Positions 52,264 to 63,509 of a stretch of DNA of 64,000 nt are shown in pieces; within the stretch, counting starts at the first letter, position 1; each line of letters begins with the position of its first letter. Both the position numbers and the translations under genes were made by a program. Below the pieces are notes generated by a model. It ran no database searches. It was not told where the DNA came from and saw only the letters and a list, made by a program, of their open reading frames with translations. Location of the stretch: NCBI GenBank assembly GCA_963678675.1, contig OY783194.1:16563421-16627420 (forward strand), in the 5' to 3' direction. The DNA is from Xiphydria camelus. Lineage: Eukaryota; Arthropoda; Insecta; Hymenoptera; Xiphydriidae.

Positions 52264-52808
52264 ATAACCAAGGTTTGTACATGTGTGAATCAAAATATCC
52301 TTGAAAACAGTTTCAAGTTATTCGTTACATAATTATAGGCATTATATATATTTAACATTGCCATAGTAACGTCATTTCAATTACCTATATCTTGTTGGAC
52401 ATGCAGTACGAACTGGTATTAAGGTTACTGTGAGAGCGGAAATAAATAAAATCCGATGAAAAAAACGCGCATGGTATGTGTGGTTCCTTTCCCACAAAAT
52501 CGCTTACGTATAGATATATCGGTTACTTCCATTTCTTTTATGAAGCACATATGAAATTGCAAAATCTTAATTGGTCACAATTGAAGACACAAGCGCTTAA
52601 AAGGTCTAAGTGACATTTTTGTGAAAAATGATTTTCTAACGTTTTTTAGAAGTTTAGCTGTGTACAATTTGTATACCGAGATTAAATTAGCAAAATGAAT
52701 AATATTAACAAAGTTAACAATTGATAAAGGATCAAAAAATTAAAAATTACTCAAATTATTAACAGTTAAAATCGATTATCTCGAAACTTTTCAAATGTTA
52801 CGAGATAA
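52264..52808. other. AT-rich gap, nothing recognised
   Basis: No supported frame or inverted repeat. Confidence 0.4.
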
Positions 52809-53696
52809 CAGTCATACAAAAAAAAGTGGGGTATACTTTTGATGCGATATATATTATCCGTAGTAATTTTGCCTCCTGATCACGATTCCGGTGTCAAAAT
52901 TTATCTATCACATCACATTTTTTTTAATCACAAAAAACCAGCCAGAGATCATGATTTTCAAAAAGTTAATGGACAAACCAAATTCGGTATAGGGGTTTTT
53001 TGGATCGCTGATCACGAATCTGAAGTCGAATTTCAAAGATTCAAGATGGCGGATCCAATACGGCGGAAGAGATTTTCGAAAATCGACGGATTCATGCCAA
53101 ATTTGGTATAGGGGGGTTTTTTGGGTCGCTGATTGCGAATCTAAAGTCAGATTTCAAAAATTCAATATGGCGGATCCAATATGGCGGACGAGATTTTCGA
53201 AAATTTTGAAATTTTGCAAATATAACTTCATATTCGTAATAAGCGACCCAAAAAAAAACCCTGTACCAAATTTGGCATGAAACTGTCGATTTTCGAAAAT
53301 CTTGTCCGCCATATTGGATCCATCTTGAATTTTTGAAATCCGACAGATTCGTGATCAGCGACCAAAAAAACCCCTATACCGAATTTGGTTTAAGTCCATT
53401 AACTTTTTGAAAATCATGATCTCTGGCTAGTTTTTTGAGACTAAAAAAAATGTGATGCGATGGCCAAATTTTGACACCGGATTCGTGATCAGGAGCCAAA
53501 ATTACTACGGATAACATATATCGCATCAAAAGTATACCCCACTTTTTTTGTGTGACTGTGCACAGTTTTTTGAGGTTCGAAAAAAATGGCGATGTGATGG
53601 CCAAATTTGGACACAGGATTCGTGATCAGGAGGCAAAATTACTACGGATAATATATATTGCATCAAAAGTATACCCCACTTTTTTCTGTGTGACTG
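52809..53696. mobile_element. MITE of the element B family with a duplicated right end
   Basis: Left end CAGTCATACAAAAAAAAGTG, then GGGGTATACTTTTGATGCG and 121-bp modules (near 52983 and 53104). The right end (GCATCAAAAGTATACCCCAC..GTGTGACTG) occurs twice in tandem, ending at 53558 and 53696. No transposase. Frames of 76-90 codons here are repeat-derived. Confidence 0.8.
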
Positions 53697-54291
53697 TGTA
53701 ATCAAACACATACCTGGTGATATGTAATCCTGTTTTATAAAGTGTAAAGAACACACTTTTTTTCTTCGTGTGATATTTTTTACTTTTGTAGCACGTTACC
53801 ATGCCTTCAATTTATCTATTTTTTCTAATTTTCCAAACAGGTTTTCAATGCTTTTTCGAATTACTTTCGCAGCCACTAACTGCACAAGACTGTATATATT
53901 TTTTTATTCGTTCTACGAAGCTTACACCATTCATTATATTCTTTAAACTTTATAAATTCTCAAGTAAATTTCACTCAGTAAACACGATCAGCTGTTCGTA
54001 CTTTGTACATAGCGTATTAATAATGATTGGGGGGATCCGCCACCAGATGGCGAGCATCCAATATCGATTGCCAATAGACAAGTACGCCTTGAGCCTTCCC
54101 TCAAATAGAAGCTTAGATTTTTTCTCTCTGACCATCGCTAATTCACTCCCGAAACATTTGCCTTTCTCTTTTACAACCACCTCTGACTCACGACCCACGC
54201 TCAGATTTTCCCTTCTCTTTTGGCAGTTTTTCCTTCCACCACTCCTTCGTTCTATTACGTTATTATCTTTTAAAAATGAATAGATTTACTA
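53697..54291. other. Gap between elements, no gene identified
   Basis: A 160-codon plus frame (53801-54283) is pyrimidine-rich, with a hydrophobic, Ser/Phe-rich product and no recognised domain. Likely chance. Confidence 0.35.
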
Positions 54292-56307
54292 ATAGGCCAG
54301 AGAGGGAAGTTATTTTTGATAACATGGTGCTCGTGGAACAAAATGCCCTAAAGCTGATTTATGCGGGATTATTTAGCTGTTTTGGTCCTGATTAACATAC
54401 TAAAAGTCCCCATCCCTCCGAGGGTGCAAACAACCCCAAAACTACCCCTAAAGGTACTTTTTTTAGTTCTTATCAAATATCTCACAAACTACTCCTTTTT
54501 TTGAAAAAATGCAAGAGACCAAAATGAAAGCCAATAAAATTACTTACAATTTGGTGTATATATGTACATAATTTGAATAAACCAGTGGCGTACAGCAAGT
54601 GTCAAAAGTCATTAAATATTTTTCGGCCTTCAAAAAAAACACTTTTCTCAGCATAAATGCTATCGAATTATTTTCCCATGTAAAAGTACTCAAAAATAAA
54701 GAACAAATAGTGTTAAATCAATAAAGTTAGGTATTTTTTTCATTTCGAAGTGTTTCTGAAATGTAAGAAATTTTACAATCGGCCCCTCATTACATAATAG
54801 GCGTATGCTAGGCGGCTAAAGGCAATTGAAGACGGATAACATTTGGCCTTTCCACAATTAGTCTCACGGTTAATAGACCACAACATGGCAATCATTAATA
54901 GGCCCCGATTTTAAAAAAATGAAAACAATAAAAAGTTGTTTATTTCACAACTAAGCCAACATCTCGAAACAGCTGACATTAAAGTTTTCCAAGCACATGG
55001 GGATGCAGATACACTCATAGCGGAGAAAGTTCTTGAAGCAAGAAAGTTAGAAAAATCGGTAACATTGGTTGGTGAAGACACTGATTTAATGGTATTACTG
55101 TTAGTGTTGTTAATGGTATTCAAATCAAAAACGGACAATATTTATATGTTAAGACCCGACAGCACTACAAAACCTAATAAAACAACGAACATAAATGCAC
55201 TTCAAAATAAGATAGGTACTATGCGTGCTTCGATTTTATTTTCCCATACCGTTTTTGGATGTGATACTACCTCGGCAATTTATAAAAAAGGAAAGTTGTC
55301 TACATATAGGCTTTCAGAGAAACATCAGAACCTACAAGCAAAAGAAGCCATTTTTTAAAAATCCCTCTCTATTTTATTATTTCAAAAGGTCGTATGCCCA
55401 GCGAATATTGTCACTGTGAAGTTTTTTGTGTCTCCTGTAAAATTTACTGTTTCGGGGATACGACCTATTGCGCCTAAGCCATCGATATACTCTAATGTAA
55501 GTACGAGTATTGAATGTATATTGTTTCTTGAGCATAGGAAAATAAATATTTGATATATACTTTTAGTATAATAGATACCTACGATTCTTTAGCCATATTA
55601 ATAGCCATTTTTGAATCGACTTTGAAACTTCACTACACGCCACTGCCCTAATTTTGATTGGATTTTCTCCAAGTGATAAATAATTTAAACTTCAATTGTT
55701 CTAAACAGAACAATTCAAACCAATTACATCACTTTTGAGTATTGAAAAATCTGTATCGTCTTCGGACACTTGCTGCACGCCACTAACGTAACATATTTTG
55801 ACATACATACATACATATACCTATATATGTTTATTTTATATTTATATTTTATTTTTTATATACTTACCTATATTTATATTTATTATACATATATATTTTT
55901 TACTTTTCTCGCAATGTTTTAACATTCCATTGCCTTAAATAAACTAACTAGGAGTATATTTACTGCGTAAACGTAATATTGAGGGTGGATGTACGTTTCG
56001 CAATTTTAAACGCTTCCAGCCCGCCACTGGTTTCCAAAAAATTATGCACTGCTATATACCATTTTATAGGTAATTTTATTGGCTTTAATTTTGGTCCCTT
56101 TCATTTTTTCAAAAAAAAGAGCCGTTTTTAAGATATTTGAGAAAAACTAAAAAAATGTACCTTTAGGGGTAGTTTTGGGGTTGTTTGCACCCTCGGAGGG
56201 ATGGGGACTTTTAGTATGTTAATCAGGGCCACAAAAGCTCAATAATCCCGCATAAATCAGCTTTAGGGCATTTTGTTCCACGAGCGATCTTAATTGCACT
56301 GGCCTAT
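54292..56307. mobile_element. 2.0-kb DNA element with about 220-bp TIRs
   Basis: ATAGGCCAG and CTGGCCTAT mark the ends. Inside them, GCTCGTGGAACAAAATGCCC, AAAGCTGATTTATGCGGGAT and TCCGAGGGTGCAAACAACCC at the left are mirrored at 56150-56290. A broken coding remnant lies in the middle. Target duplication not clear. Confidence 0.75.
54936..55358 (+). pseudogene. Nuclease-like transposon protein remnant
   Basis: The frame encodes FISQLSQHLETADIKVFQAH, GDADTLIAEKVLEARK, VTLVGEDTDLMVLLLVLL, then YMLRPDS, ASILFSHTVFGCDTTSAIYK and KGKLSTYRL to a stop. G-D-A-D-T-L-I and V-G-E-D-T-D-L-x-V-L-L, with G-C-D-T-T-S-A, are hallmarks of a transposon-associated arthropod protein family. The acidic pairs recall PIN/FEN-type flap nucleases, which is my inference. 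Upstream and downstream parts are missing. The remnant is the only coding matter in the 54.3-56.3 kb element. Confidence 0.6.
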
Positions 56308-56454
56308 AAGGGAAACTCTTCATAGCCAAACAAGAGAAGTGATAGCTAATGTTTATAGCTAATATTTATAATATACCTATAATCGCTTATGAGATTATGA
56401 CTAGGTACCGAATTTGAACGGCAAATGTTCTATTTTATAAACTACCTATCTTAA

Positions 56455-57415
56455 CCTTCTACTACCGACGTGGTGCCCTCATGACCCCATACAAAATTTT
56501 AATTCGTGCCATTTTGTTATCTTAATTTTACTGGATTGTGGCTCCACATACCTTTAAGTTAGAATGTAATTTAGTACTCTCTACGTGTTTATAGTGCGAT
56601 CGGGTCACTTGTATGAAGTTAATAATTTTTTCATATTCTTTTGGAGTCACTTGGGCACCACGTCAATGTATACGTAACTGTAAGTAAAATGGCAAGTACA
56701 TCGAAGAATGTGAAATATGGCGATGCTGACTTTGATAAAACTTTGTTGGAGTGGTATAACGAAATAGAAAGTGAGGTTAGTGACATTAATGAACGAATGA
56801 AGTGACATTGAAAGTGAGCATGACACAAACTCAGTACTTGGTGATAATGAAGGAAGTGAAGATGAAGAGTTAGATGAAAATGCTTTCGAGAGCAAGGATG
56901 AAATTGCAAATGTAAAACATTACAAAACACGCGTACAACTCTTGTAATGTACCAATGTATGACAATTGTAGGATAAATATTTGTAAAGAATGTGCAAAAT
57001 GAAGAAGTATGCCATTTTCAGATTTCTCAGAGTAAAGTGATTGCAATTTTTTATTTACATTGCTAATTTTTTATTTTTGTTTTGTTTTTTAGTTACTAGA
57101 CAGCTTATATTTTATTACTCCGTATGTTTTTGTTCAAAAGCAATAAATAAAAAAATATACAAGGTATTTCATTATCCCGTTCCATGATTAAAGATATTTT
57201 AACGTAATAATTTGTAACACCTGTAATCAACTTGTGTTCATTAAAATTTCTAAAAATAATATTGCATTATTGTCAATATACTCTAATAAATTAAATATAA
57301 AGTTACTTGCATTTTTTTTCACTTTCTAGGCTTTCCTGTTAGGATTTTTGTTTGGAGTCTAGATGACCCCGCGTCAGTAGCTATGTTACAGAATATGTAT
57401 GTCAGTAGTAGAAGG
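56455..57415 (+). mobile_element. PiggyBac deletion derivative (961 bp)
   Basis: CCTTCTACTACCGAC and GTCAGTAGTAGAAGG ends with TTAA at 56451-56454 and 57416-57419. The coding scraps inside are the two extremes of a piggyBac transposase, so the middle has been lost. Confidence 0.88.
56689..57000 (+). pseudogene. PiggyBac transposase termini fused by internal deletion
   Basis: ATG at 56689 gives MASTSKNVKYGDADFDKTLL, EWYNEIESEVSDINE, then a stop and shift, then EHDTNSVLGDNEGSEDEELD, an acidic N-terminal region of the usual piggyBac type. Shortly after comes CNVPMYDNCRINICKECAK, which looks like the Cys-rich zinc-binding C-terminus. The whole catalytic DDD core is absent. Non-functional, but both ends of the element remain. 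Confidence 0.7.
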
Positions 57416-57419
57416 TTAA

Positions 57420-57999
57420 CAAAATTTTACATCCATATTTATAAAATACCTAGCCATCATAAATAAGAACATTAGAACGTTTACATAAATCTGACTTTTT
57501 TACTTCATAAAATAGGCGAAAAACCACGCGGAGCAGTTGAAACGAGACCATGATGTTTGAATCCACGCGCATTTTCTGCGTAGGTGCTTGCCTGCTGACT
57601 AGGTCGGTCCCAAAAATTTGAGGTCTGACTGCTTTAGTCATGAACTACATTTACTAGTCTAACACTGTACCAAAATTCAGCAATGTTTAAACAATTGCAC
57701 AAAGCCCATATTTTCTACACGTTTGGGGTGGCGCTGACTAATAACGCTCCCACATTGCACCGTCTGACTTACATTTTTAAGCTCGTCATTGCTTAGACTG
57801 CTTATAAACAAAATATCTCTCGTGTATAAACTCTTGCACAACAGCATAAAATTAAACAACTTTAACGCCGCGCCGCTGCCATATGTCCCCGAAATGTACC
57901 TGCTGACTCGAGATAGCCAAGTTTCATCTCAGGGTCAAGATACTAATAAAATATTAGCAATCTTTAAACAATTACACGTTTCAACCACGGGCTCCCGGA
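57420..57999. other. Spacer, no gene identified
   Basis: Short frames on both strands without motifs. Confidence 0.4.
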
Positions 58000-58700
58000 C
58001 TATACGGTGCGGTGTACCTGGACGCAGGATACTACGAAGAGGTCCACCTGCAGTCCGAAATGTACAATGCGCTATGCCTGAATTTTGAAAACTACGGCAC
58101 GGTATACCTGGACGTAAAAAACGTTCTGAAGAATGTCTCGAAAAAGGTCTCGGCGACTATCCCAGAAAAAGTCTCGGGAAATGACCCGGAAAAAGTCCTG
58201 GAAAGCATTCTGAAACATTTCTCGGAAAAGTCCTGGAGAATGTCTCTGAAAAAATTCCGAAAAACGTCCTAGAAAATATCCCGGAAAAAGTCCCGAAAAA
58301 CATCACGGAGAATGTCCTAGAGAAAGTTCCGGAGAATATCTCGGATAAAGTTCCGGAAAACATCCCAAAGATATGCTTGGGAACCAAAATGTATAATGCG
58401 CTGTACCTACACGTCGAAAAAAACTATTGGACTATATATTTGGAATGTAAAACACTACAAATGGGTATACCTGGAACCCGAGACCTACCGTACAATCCCC
58501 TACATTTGGACGTTGAAACTTATGGGTGCGCTGTACCTTAGAACTACGTATGAGTATACACCTGATGCTCCAAACCTATGGTGCGCTATAGATATGAATT
58601 TCGAAAATCGTGGCCCCCCATACACCTACTTAACCACAAGGAACTACGAATGGATGCACGTCGAACCTATGCTCAGTTCAATCCGTGCCGTGTAGATGTT
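58000..58700 (+). repeat. Coding-like degenerate minisatellite
   Basis: At 58115-58375 a unit of about 21-24 bp (forms of CCGGAAAAAGTCCTGGAAAA and GAGAATGTC) repeats some ten times; read in frame it gives variants of P-E-K-V-L-E-N-I. On both sides a longer unit with ATGTACAATGCGCTATGCCT / TACCTGGACG recurs (58010, 58060, 58100, 58390, 58520). Frames of 86-99 codons cross it but shift between units, so a real protein is doubtful. Confidence 0.65.
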
Positions 58701-60054
58701 GACTTAGATATTTTTAGCTTTTCTGAATAATTGTTTAGCATCTATGAATGTCTACGAAAAAAATCTGAAAATAAATTCTCAATTTTCAAACTCCCAGTAG
58801 AAGTTTGCAAATTCGTGGATATTTGTACAGATTACGTAGTGATTCGTTAAAGATTTTATCACCAGAATTTGTCTTTACATTTCGTCAGTATTACTGTTTT
58901 GGACAGTTATCCTGTAATATCAACTGAGCTCGAAGCCACTTGCATGTGCCACGATTCCCTACTTATCATCGAATTTACGAAACGCTTTTTGTCAGATAGG
59001 AGAGAAATATGACATTAGAATGTATGCGATATAAGAGGGTCTCCGTTACCGAGCTTTTTAGCAAGGTGAACTTCCTTACTCTAATAATAAGTATTTCTAT
59101 ACTAATTGTTTAAGGATTATACCTGTGTGGGTTCGGATATCGTTGCCAGAATCCTTGTGCTACTTGGTTCCAATTGTAGTGAAAGATTGTACTATTTTCG
59201 TAATATTTTACCATCTTGTGGAATATACAATTACACCGAATATATATAAACTACAATTTTGTAGTAGGAATATTTAAATATCTGCGTCCTGTGTATCTGT
59301 AAACAAATAATATATACTATTAGGTCCTTTTCGTCGGTGTTATTATATCTGCAATCCTCATTGAAAGTACACTAAAATGTATATTGTTATTTTATCGAAC
59401 ATTCTTCTTCTATTAAAAAAAGAAATATCAAGATATAGGTATAGCTATTCACCACCTCACCCCGGTCGTGAACCAATAATAATCAATATTACTCAATAAG
59501 AAAAAGAAAATTGCGTACTTCAAGATTGTAAATAGCAAAGGAATTACTTTGTAGCACAAACAGCTTCTTCATCGTGCTCACGTAATACATGGTAAATATG
59601 AATTTAAATATAACATACCGGCAATTCGATATTCTCATGAACAAAAATTGAAGTGACAGAGTAGGATGGTGCTATCAGGAGAGGGTGGAAACACGAAATA
59701 AGTAGATTAGTTAAGGAAGGTGGGAAAAATACTAAGAAAAAAGACAAAGAGAGGGAACATAGAGAAGTAAGAAGGTGAGAGTCTAGGAGAAGTGAGTGCG
59801 AAGGGGTAGCGAGTAAAAGAGGATGTAGTGTAAGAACGATTGAGACGACAGAATTATATTGCGAGAGCAGTACTTATGCTAAAGAATGCAAATAAGTAGT
59901 TTGTAAGCAACGAAGTCCCATTGAGAGCCACAAGGCTGAATCAAGATTTTTCTTCCTCTATATAAGTCCCTAAATAATTTACGTTATTATTATATTTCTC
60001 TATCATATTGTATTTATAAAATTATGGTTCATACACATCACAATAATAATATTG
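58701..60054. other. AT-rich gap with a purine-rich tract
   Basis: No gene identified. About 59670-59850 is strongly purine-rich (GGAGAGGGTGGAAACACG, AAGAAGGTGAGAGTCTAGG). Confidence 0.4.
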
Positions 60055-60481
60055 CTAAAAATAGTGTTTAACACGAAAATAGTTTTTACACCATGCATAA
60101 CGTATTATAGCAGATTTACCACAAACAGAACATAATGCTATATATGAACAGTCTTTGAAATAGCAAAAGTTAATTGGATTTTCAAATTCGTTAGGCCGCT
60201 CTTCTGGGTAACCGCTTTTATACCAACTGTATTTAAACAAATTGTGAAACCTAGATAATGATCATTGATTATGGGTTAGTGATTGTAATTTTATTATATT
60301 ATTTCTTAAGTGTAAATTAATGTCATAATTTAAAAGAACAACTTTATCGGAAAAAGTTCTTACGAAATTTTTCCATATACGAAAACCAAAGATGTCCAAT
60401 TGTTAAATTGTGCCCGTTTTTTTTCGGAATAGTTAAAAATTGTGCTCCTTATATATCTTGCTGTATAATCTCTCTGAAGGT

Positions 60482-61145
60482 AGTATGGTCACGAATCGAT
60501 TTCCAAGATTTAAATATGAAATAATTATGTATTTGCATACATGCAAGCTAATATCAATAGAAACCTCCTGATGCAATTTGGGGTAGATTGACCGTTTAGT
60601 ATGTCTGATAAAAATTAATTACCCAGTAGAAAATAACCCAGAGTCTTATGGGCAAGCTACATTTCTCTCTCGGGGTTTGTAGGTAAAATCCAAGATTAAA
60701 ATATAAAAAAAATACCAAAAAACGGGGGAAAAAAAAACAAAAATTTAAAACCATTGATGAAAATTATTGACCTTTTGATACTTTAGTTATAACTAATTTC
60801 TCCTTCTCGGTGTTCGGAAATAGCGTGTCGAGTAGATGCGACATCGTCGCGTCAGTGGAGTGGGTTCAAGTGTGCATTTCAAATCTCGTTTTCCCAGTAC
60901 TAGGGCCACGAGCTGTTGATGATATGCGTTGCCACCGTTGCCACACATAAAAAGACGCTAGTCAAAGGAAGCACATTATTTGAATAATAAGTGAAAAATA
61001 ATCAAAATAATCGACTAATTCTTATGGTCATAAATTTTATAATTTACAAAGAAAATTTTCAATTATAAATCATAGTTTTTTTATGACTTTTTTTTATATT
61101 TCTTTTACGGACACTCAACAATCACTTTGGAGAGTGACCATACTA
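60482..61145. mobile_element. 664-bp insertion in the pogo-like transposase
   Basis: GTAGTATGGTCAC near 60482 and GTGACCATACTAC ending near 61145 form 13-bp inverted ends. The transposase reading is interrupted between RAAAL and the LLNYDI part. No clear duplication. AT-rich, non-coding. Confidence 0.55.
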
Positions 61146-61363
61146 CTTTAAAGCAGCTGCACGATGTCCATCCCAGGAATCGATCACGAGAACAGTTTGT
61201 CGTCCAGTTTTGGGCAAATATACTTCCTGTAACTACGTCTTAAAATGTTCTGTACTTAACTTGCCAGATTTTAATGCTGATATATGAATATTCTCCGGTC
61301 TAAAAAGAGTCTCCTGTATTCGTGGTCCTAAAGTCCCAGTCGACTCTTTTGGTACAACATATA

Positions 61364-61729
61364 CAGGGTGTAACAGAGTAAGTGTTAAAACGTAAAACTG
61401 TAGATTCCTTATGAAAAAAGAAAAAGATTTTTCCTCTTACAAAAATGTTCTGCAGGCTTTCGTTTTCGATATACAGGATGTCAGTTTTGAAAAAAAAAAT
61501 CGTTTTTCTTTAAACCACGAACTATTTTTATCAGATTTGGCACAGTGTCACATTCAAATCCGATAAAAATAGTTCGTGGTTTAAAGAGAAACGATTTTTT
61601 TTTTAAAACTGACTCCCTGTATATCGAAAACGAAAGCCCGCAGAAAATGTTTCTAAGAGGAAAAATATTTTTCTTTTTTCACAAGGAATCTACAGTTTCA
61701 CTTTGTAACACTTACTCTGTTACACCCTG
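61364..61729. mobile_element. CAGGGTG palindromic MITE, copy 2 (complete)
   Basis: CAGGGTGTAACAGAGTAAGT ends, flanked by TA (61362-61363, 61730-61731). The arms mirror about a centre near 61548. It splits the transposase between STAGQL and VPKEST. Confidence 0.9.
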
Positions 61730-61967
61730 TAATAGTGATAATATTATAATTGACCGGCTGTAGATATTGTTGGTAAAATGGTGTAACTGTGTGTGGTAAA
61801 CGATAAGGACTGAACAGTAGTTTCAACTGTTTTAACACCTTTGACTGATAAGGTTCTGTCAGAGTGTATTTCTAGATTAAACCCACTCTCGTCAGCACTG
61901 AAAACGTTTTGCGGCCCATAACGTTCTATGAGTGATTCTACCACCTTTGCAAATCCATTACTCTTAA

Positions 61968-62676
61968 GGGGGGGGGGGGGGGGGGGGGGGTCTAAAAATC
62001 AATTTTTTTTATTGCCTTTTCTTATAGTAAAACATTTAAAGAATGTTGTGTCCAAATTTCAAGTCAATCGGAGCAAAACTCTCAGTCATAGACCTTTAAG
62101 TCTCCGCTCCTCTAATACTGCGGAGCGGCAAGAACTCGGCGCTTTAAACGCCTGTTTCTCGAAACGAAGTTATAAAAGTCCGTGGACATCGTCATTTAAA
62201 AACTACTGCACCGATTCTTTTCCAATTTTGTACACACTTTCTACATATAAAATACCAGACCCCTACGTATTTCTTTTTCTTTTTTTGTTACATTAAGGGG
62301 GTTTTACAGCAACAAAATGACGGATTTTTTCGTTAAAAATCGCAATTTTTACTTCAAACCACCAAAAATTTAAAAATGGAAAAAAAAATTAAAGAAAAAC
62401 ATCTGTTTTAACTAAATTGCTTTGATTTTTTGATTTGAGATAATTCTGCGCTGAAATATAGTGTCCACCACAAATCATCTTTTCTAAAAGGCGTCCTCAA
62501 AAATGCTTCGTCACCGGCTTATTTCTCAATATTTTTCTACAAAAAAATTATAAAATGTTCGAATGATGCTTTGTAACATGCGAAACATTAGAATATATCT
62601 ACTTCAACAATAGCTCTAAAAAAAATTCGTGAAGATAGTTATTTTCCACGCGTTAGACCCCCCCCCCCCCCACCCC
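61968..62676. mobile_element. 709-bp TTAA-type element with G-run ends (Kolobok-like MITE)
   Basis: TTAA at 61964-61967 precedes about 20 G then TCTAAAAATC. The other end reads GCGTTAGACCCCCC..CACCCC followed by TAA (one T lost). Removing it rejoins transposase codons ELKL-K-SNGF. GGGG ends at TTAA and the block CTTTAAACGCCTGTTTCTCG resemble the Kolobok element at 48950-51737 (ACTTTAAACGCGTTTTTCTC near 51180). Confidence 0.75.
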
Positions 62677-63376
62677 TAAGTTTCAGTTCATCTGCATCTG
62701 CCCGGAAAGATTGCGTAATAAATTTTGTTATTTTGCGCGATACGATGCGATAAACTTTTTTAAAGTGACATATCCACCAAGGTCCAGCCTTGAATGTAGA
62801 ATGCTCCTCTTTGGCTTCAAAAGCCCATCGTCGAATGTCCATATCGTGAACAATTGATCCTCTATCCACAGCTTCGTTAAATTTTCGTAATACGTATTCT
62901 ATAATTAATATCATTTTATCCCTCACATATCCGCCTCTACGCTGGCTTCCCACTTTATCAGTTAAAAAAGATAAGGATTTTACTTTCCTAAAACGTCGCT
63001 GAACACTTTCAAGGGATAGTGACATATTTTTCCCGCTTTTCCAGAATTCAACAGCCCGTATTTTATAATTTAAATCCACTGTATTTCCACCTTCAATAGG
63101 CACACATAATTCGTTTAAAATATTTTGTTCAACAGCTTCTTCAGGATTTATCTCTTCCACAAACTGCACATGCTGTGGACTGAGGAGATATTCATATTCA
63201 AGTCCATTTACGTTAACAACATTAATGAAACCACTTACTAGACTTTCATCAATGATACTTTTAAGAACGTCATGTATTTCAATTTCCTTATTATTCACTG
63301 TTATCACAGCAATATTTGCTATGCGAAATGTTGTTATTAACATATTTATAACGTTCACGGGATTTATTCTTATCAT

Positions 63377-63507
63377 TTTTTTCTGATGATTAATAACATA
63401 GAAATGTCATGTATTGTAAATGTTGATGGTGACAATTAACTTCAAAATTGTTGTAGTGTAGATCTGTGTGTACGAGCGACGGATATATTCGGCATCCATA
63501 TGATGTG
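63377..63507. other. Spacer, nothing recognised
   Basis: Upstream of the pogo-like start codon; no TIR identified. Confidence 0.4.
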
Positions 63508-63509
63508 TA

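Larger units (their letters stand above)
60055..63376 (-). pseudogene. Pogo-like transposase with CENP-B-type DNA-binding region, split by three insertions
   Basis: Read on the minus strand. From ATG at 63376 the first 220 codons give LNYKIRAVEFWKSGK, VQRRFRKVKSL, then DMDIRRWAFEAKEEHS and FKAGPWWICHFKKVYRIVSR, an HTH-CENPB-type DNA-binding region. After insertion 61968-62676 the frame continues FAKVVESLIERYGPQ, NVFSADESGFNLEIHSDRTL (first catalytic Asp) and SFTTHSYTILPTISTAGQL. After insertion 61364-61729 it gives VPKESTGTLGPRIQETLF, LSTEHFKT, a stop and TVLVIDSWDGHRAAAL (second Asp). After insertion 60482-61145 come LLNYDINLHLRNNI, LFKYSWYKSGYPEERPNEFE and CSVCGKSAIIRYAWCK near the stop. 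These proteins are DDE enzymes of the pogo/Tigger type. Its own terminal repeats were not found. Confidence 0.8.

Noticed and set aside
53801..54283. 160-codon frame as a membrane protein
   Set aside because: Low-complexity pyrimidine-rich DNA explains the hydrophobic composition; no domain, splice signal or repeat support.
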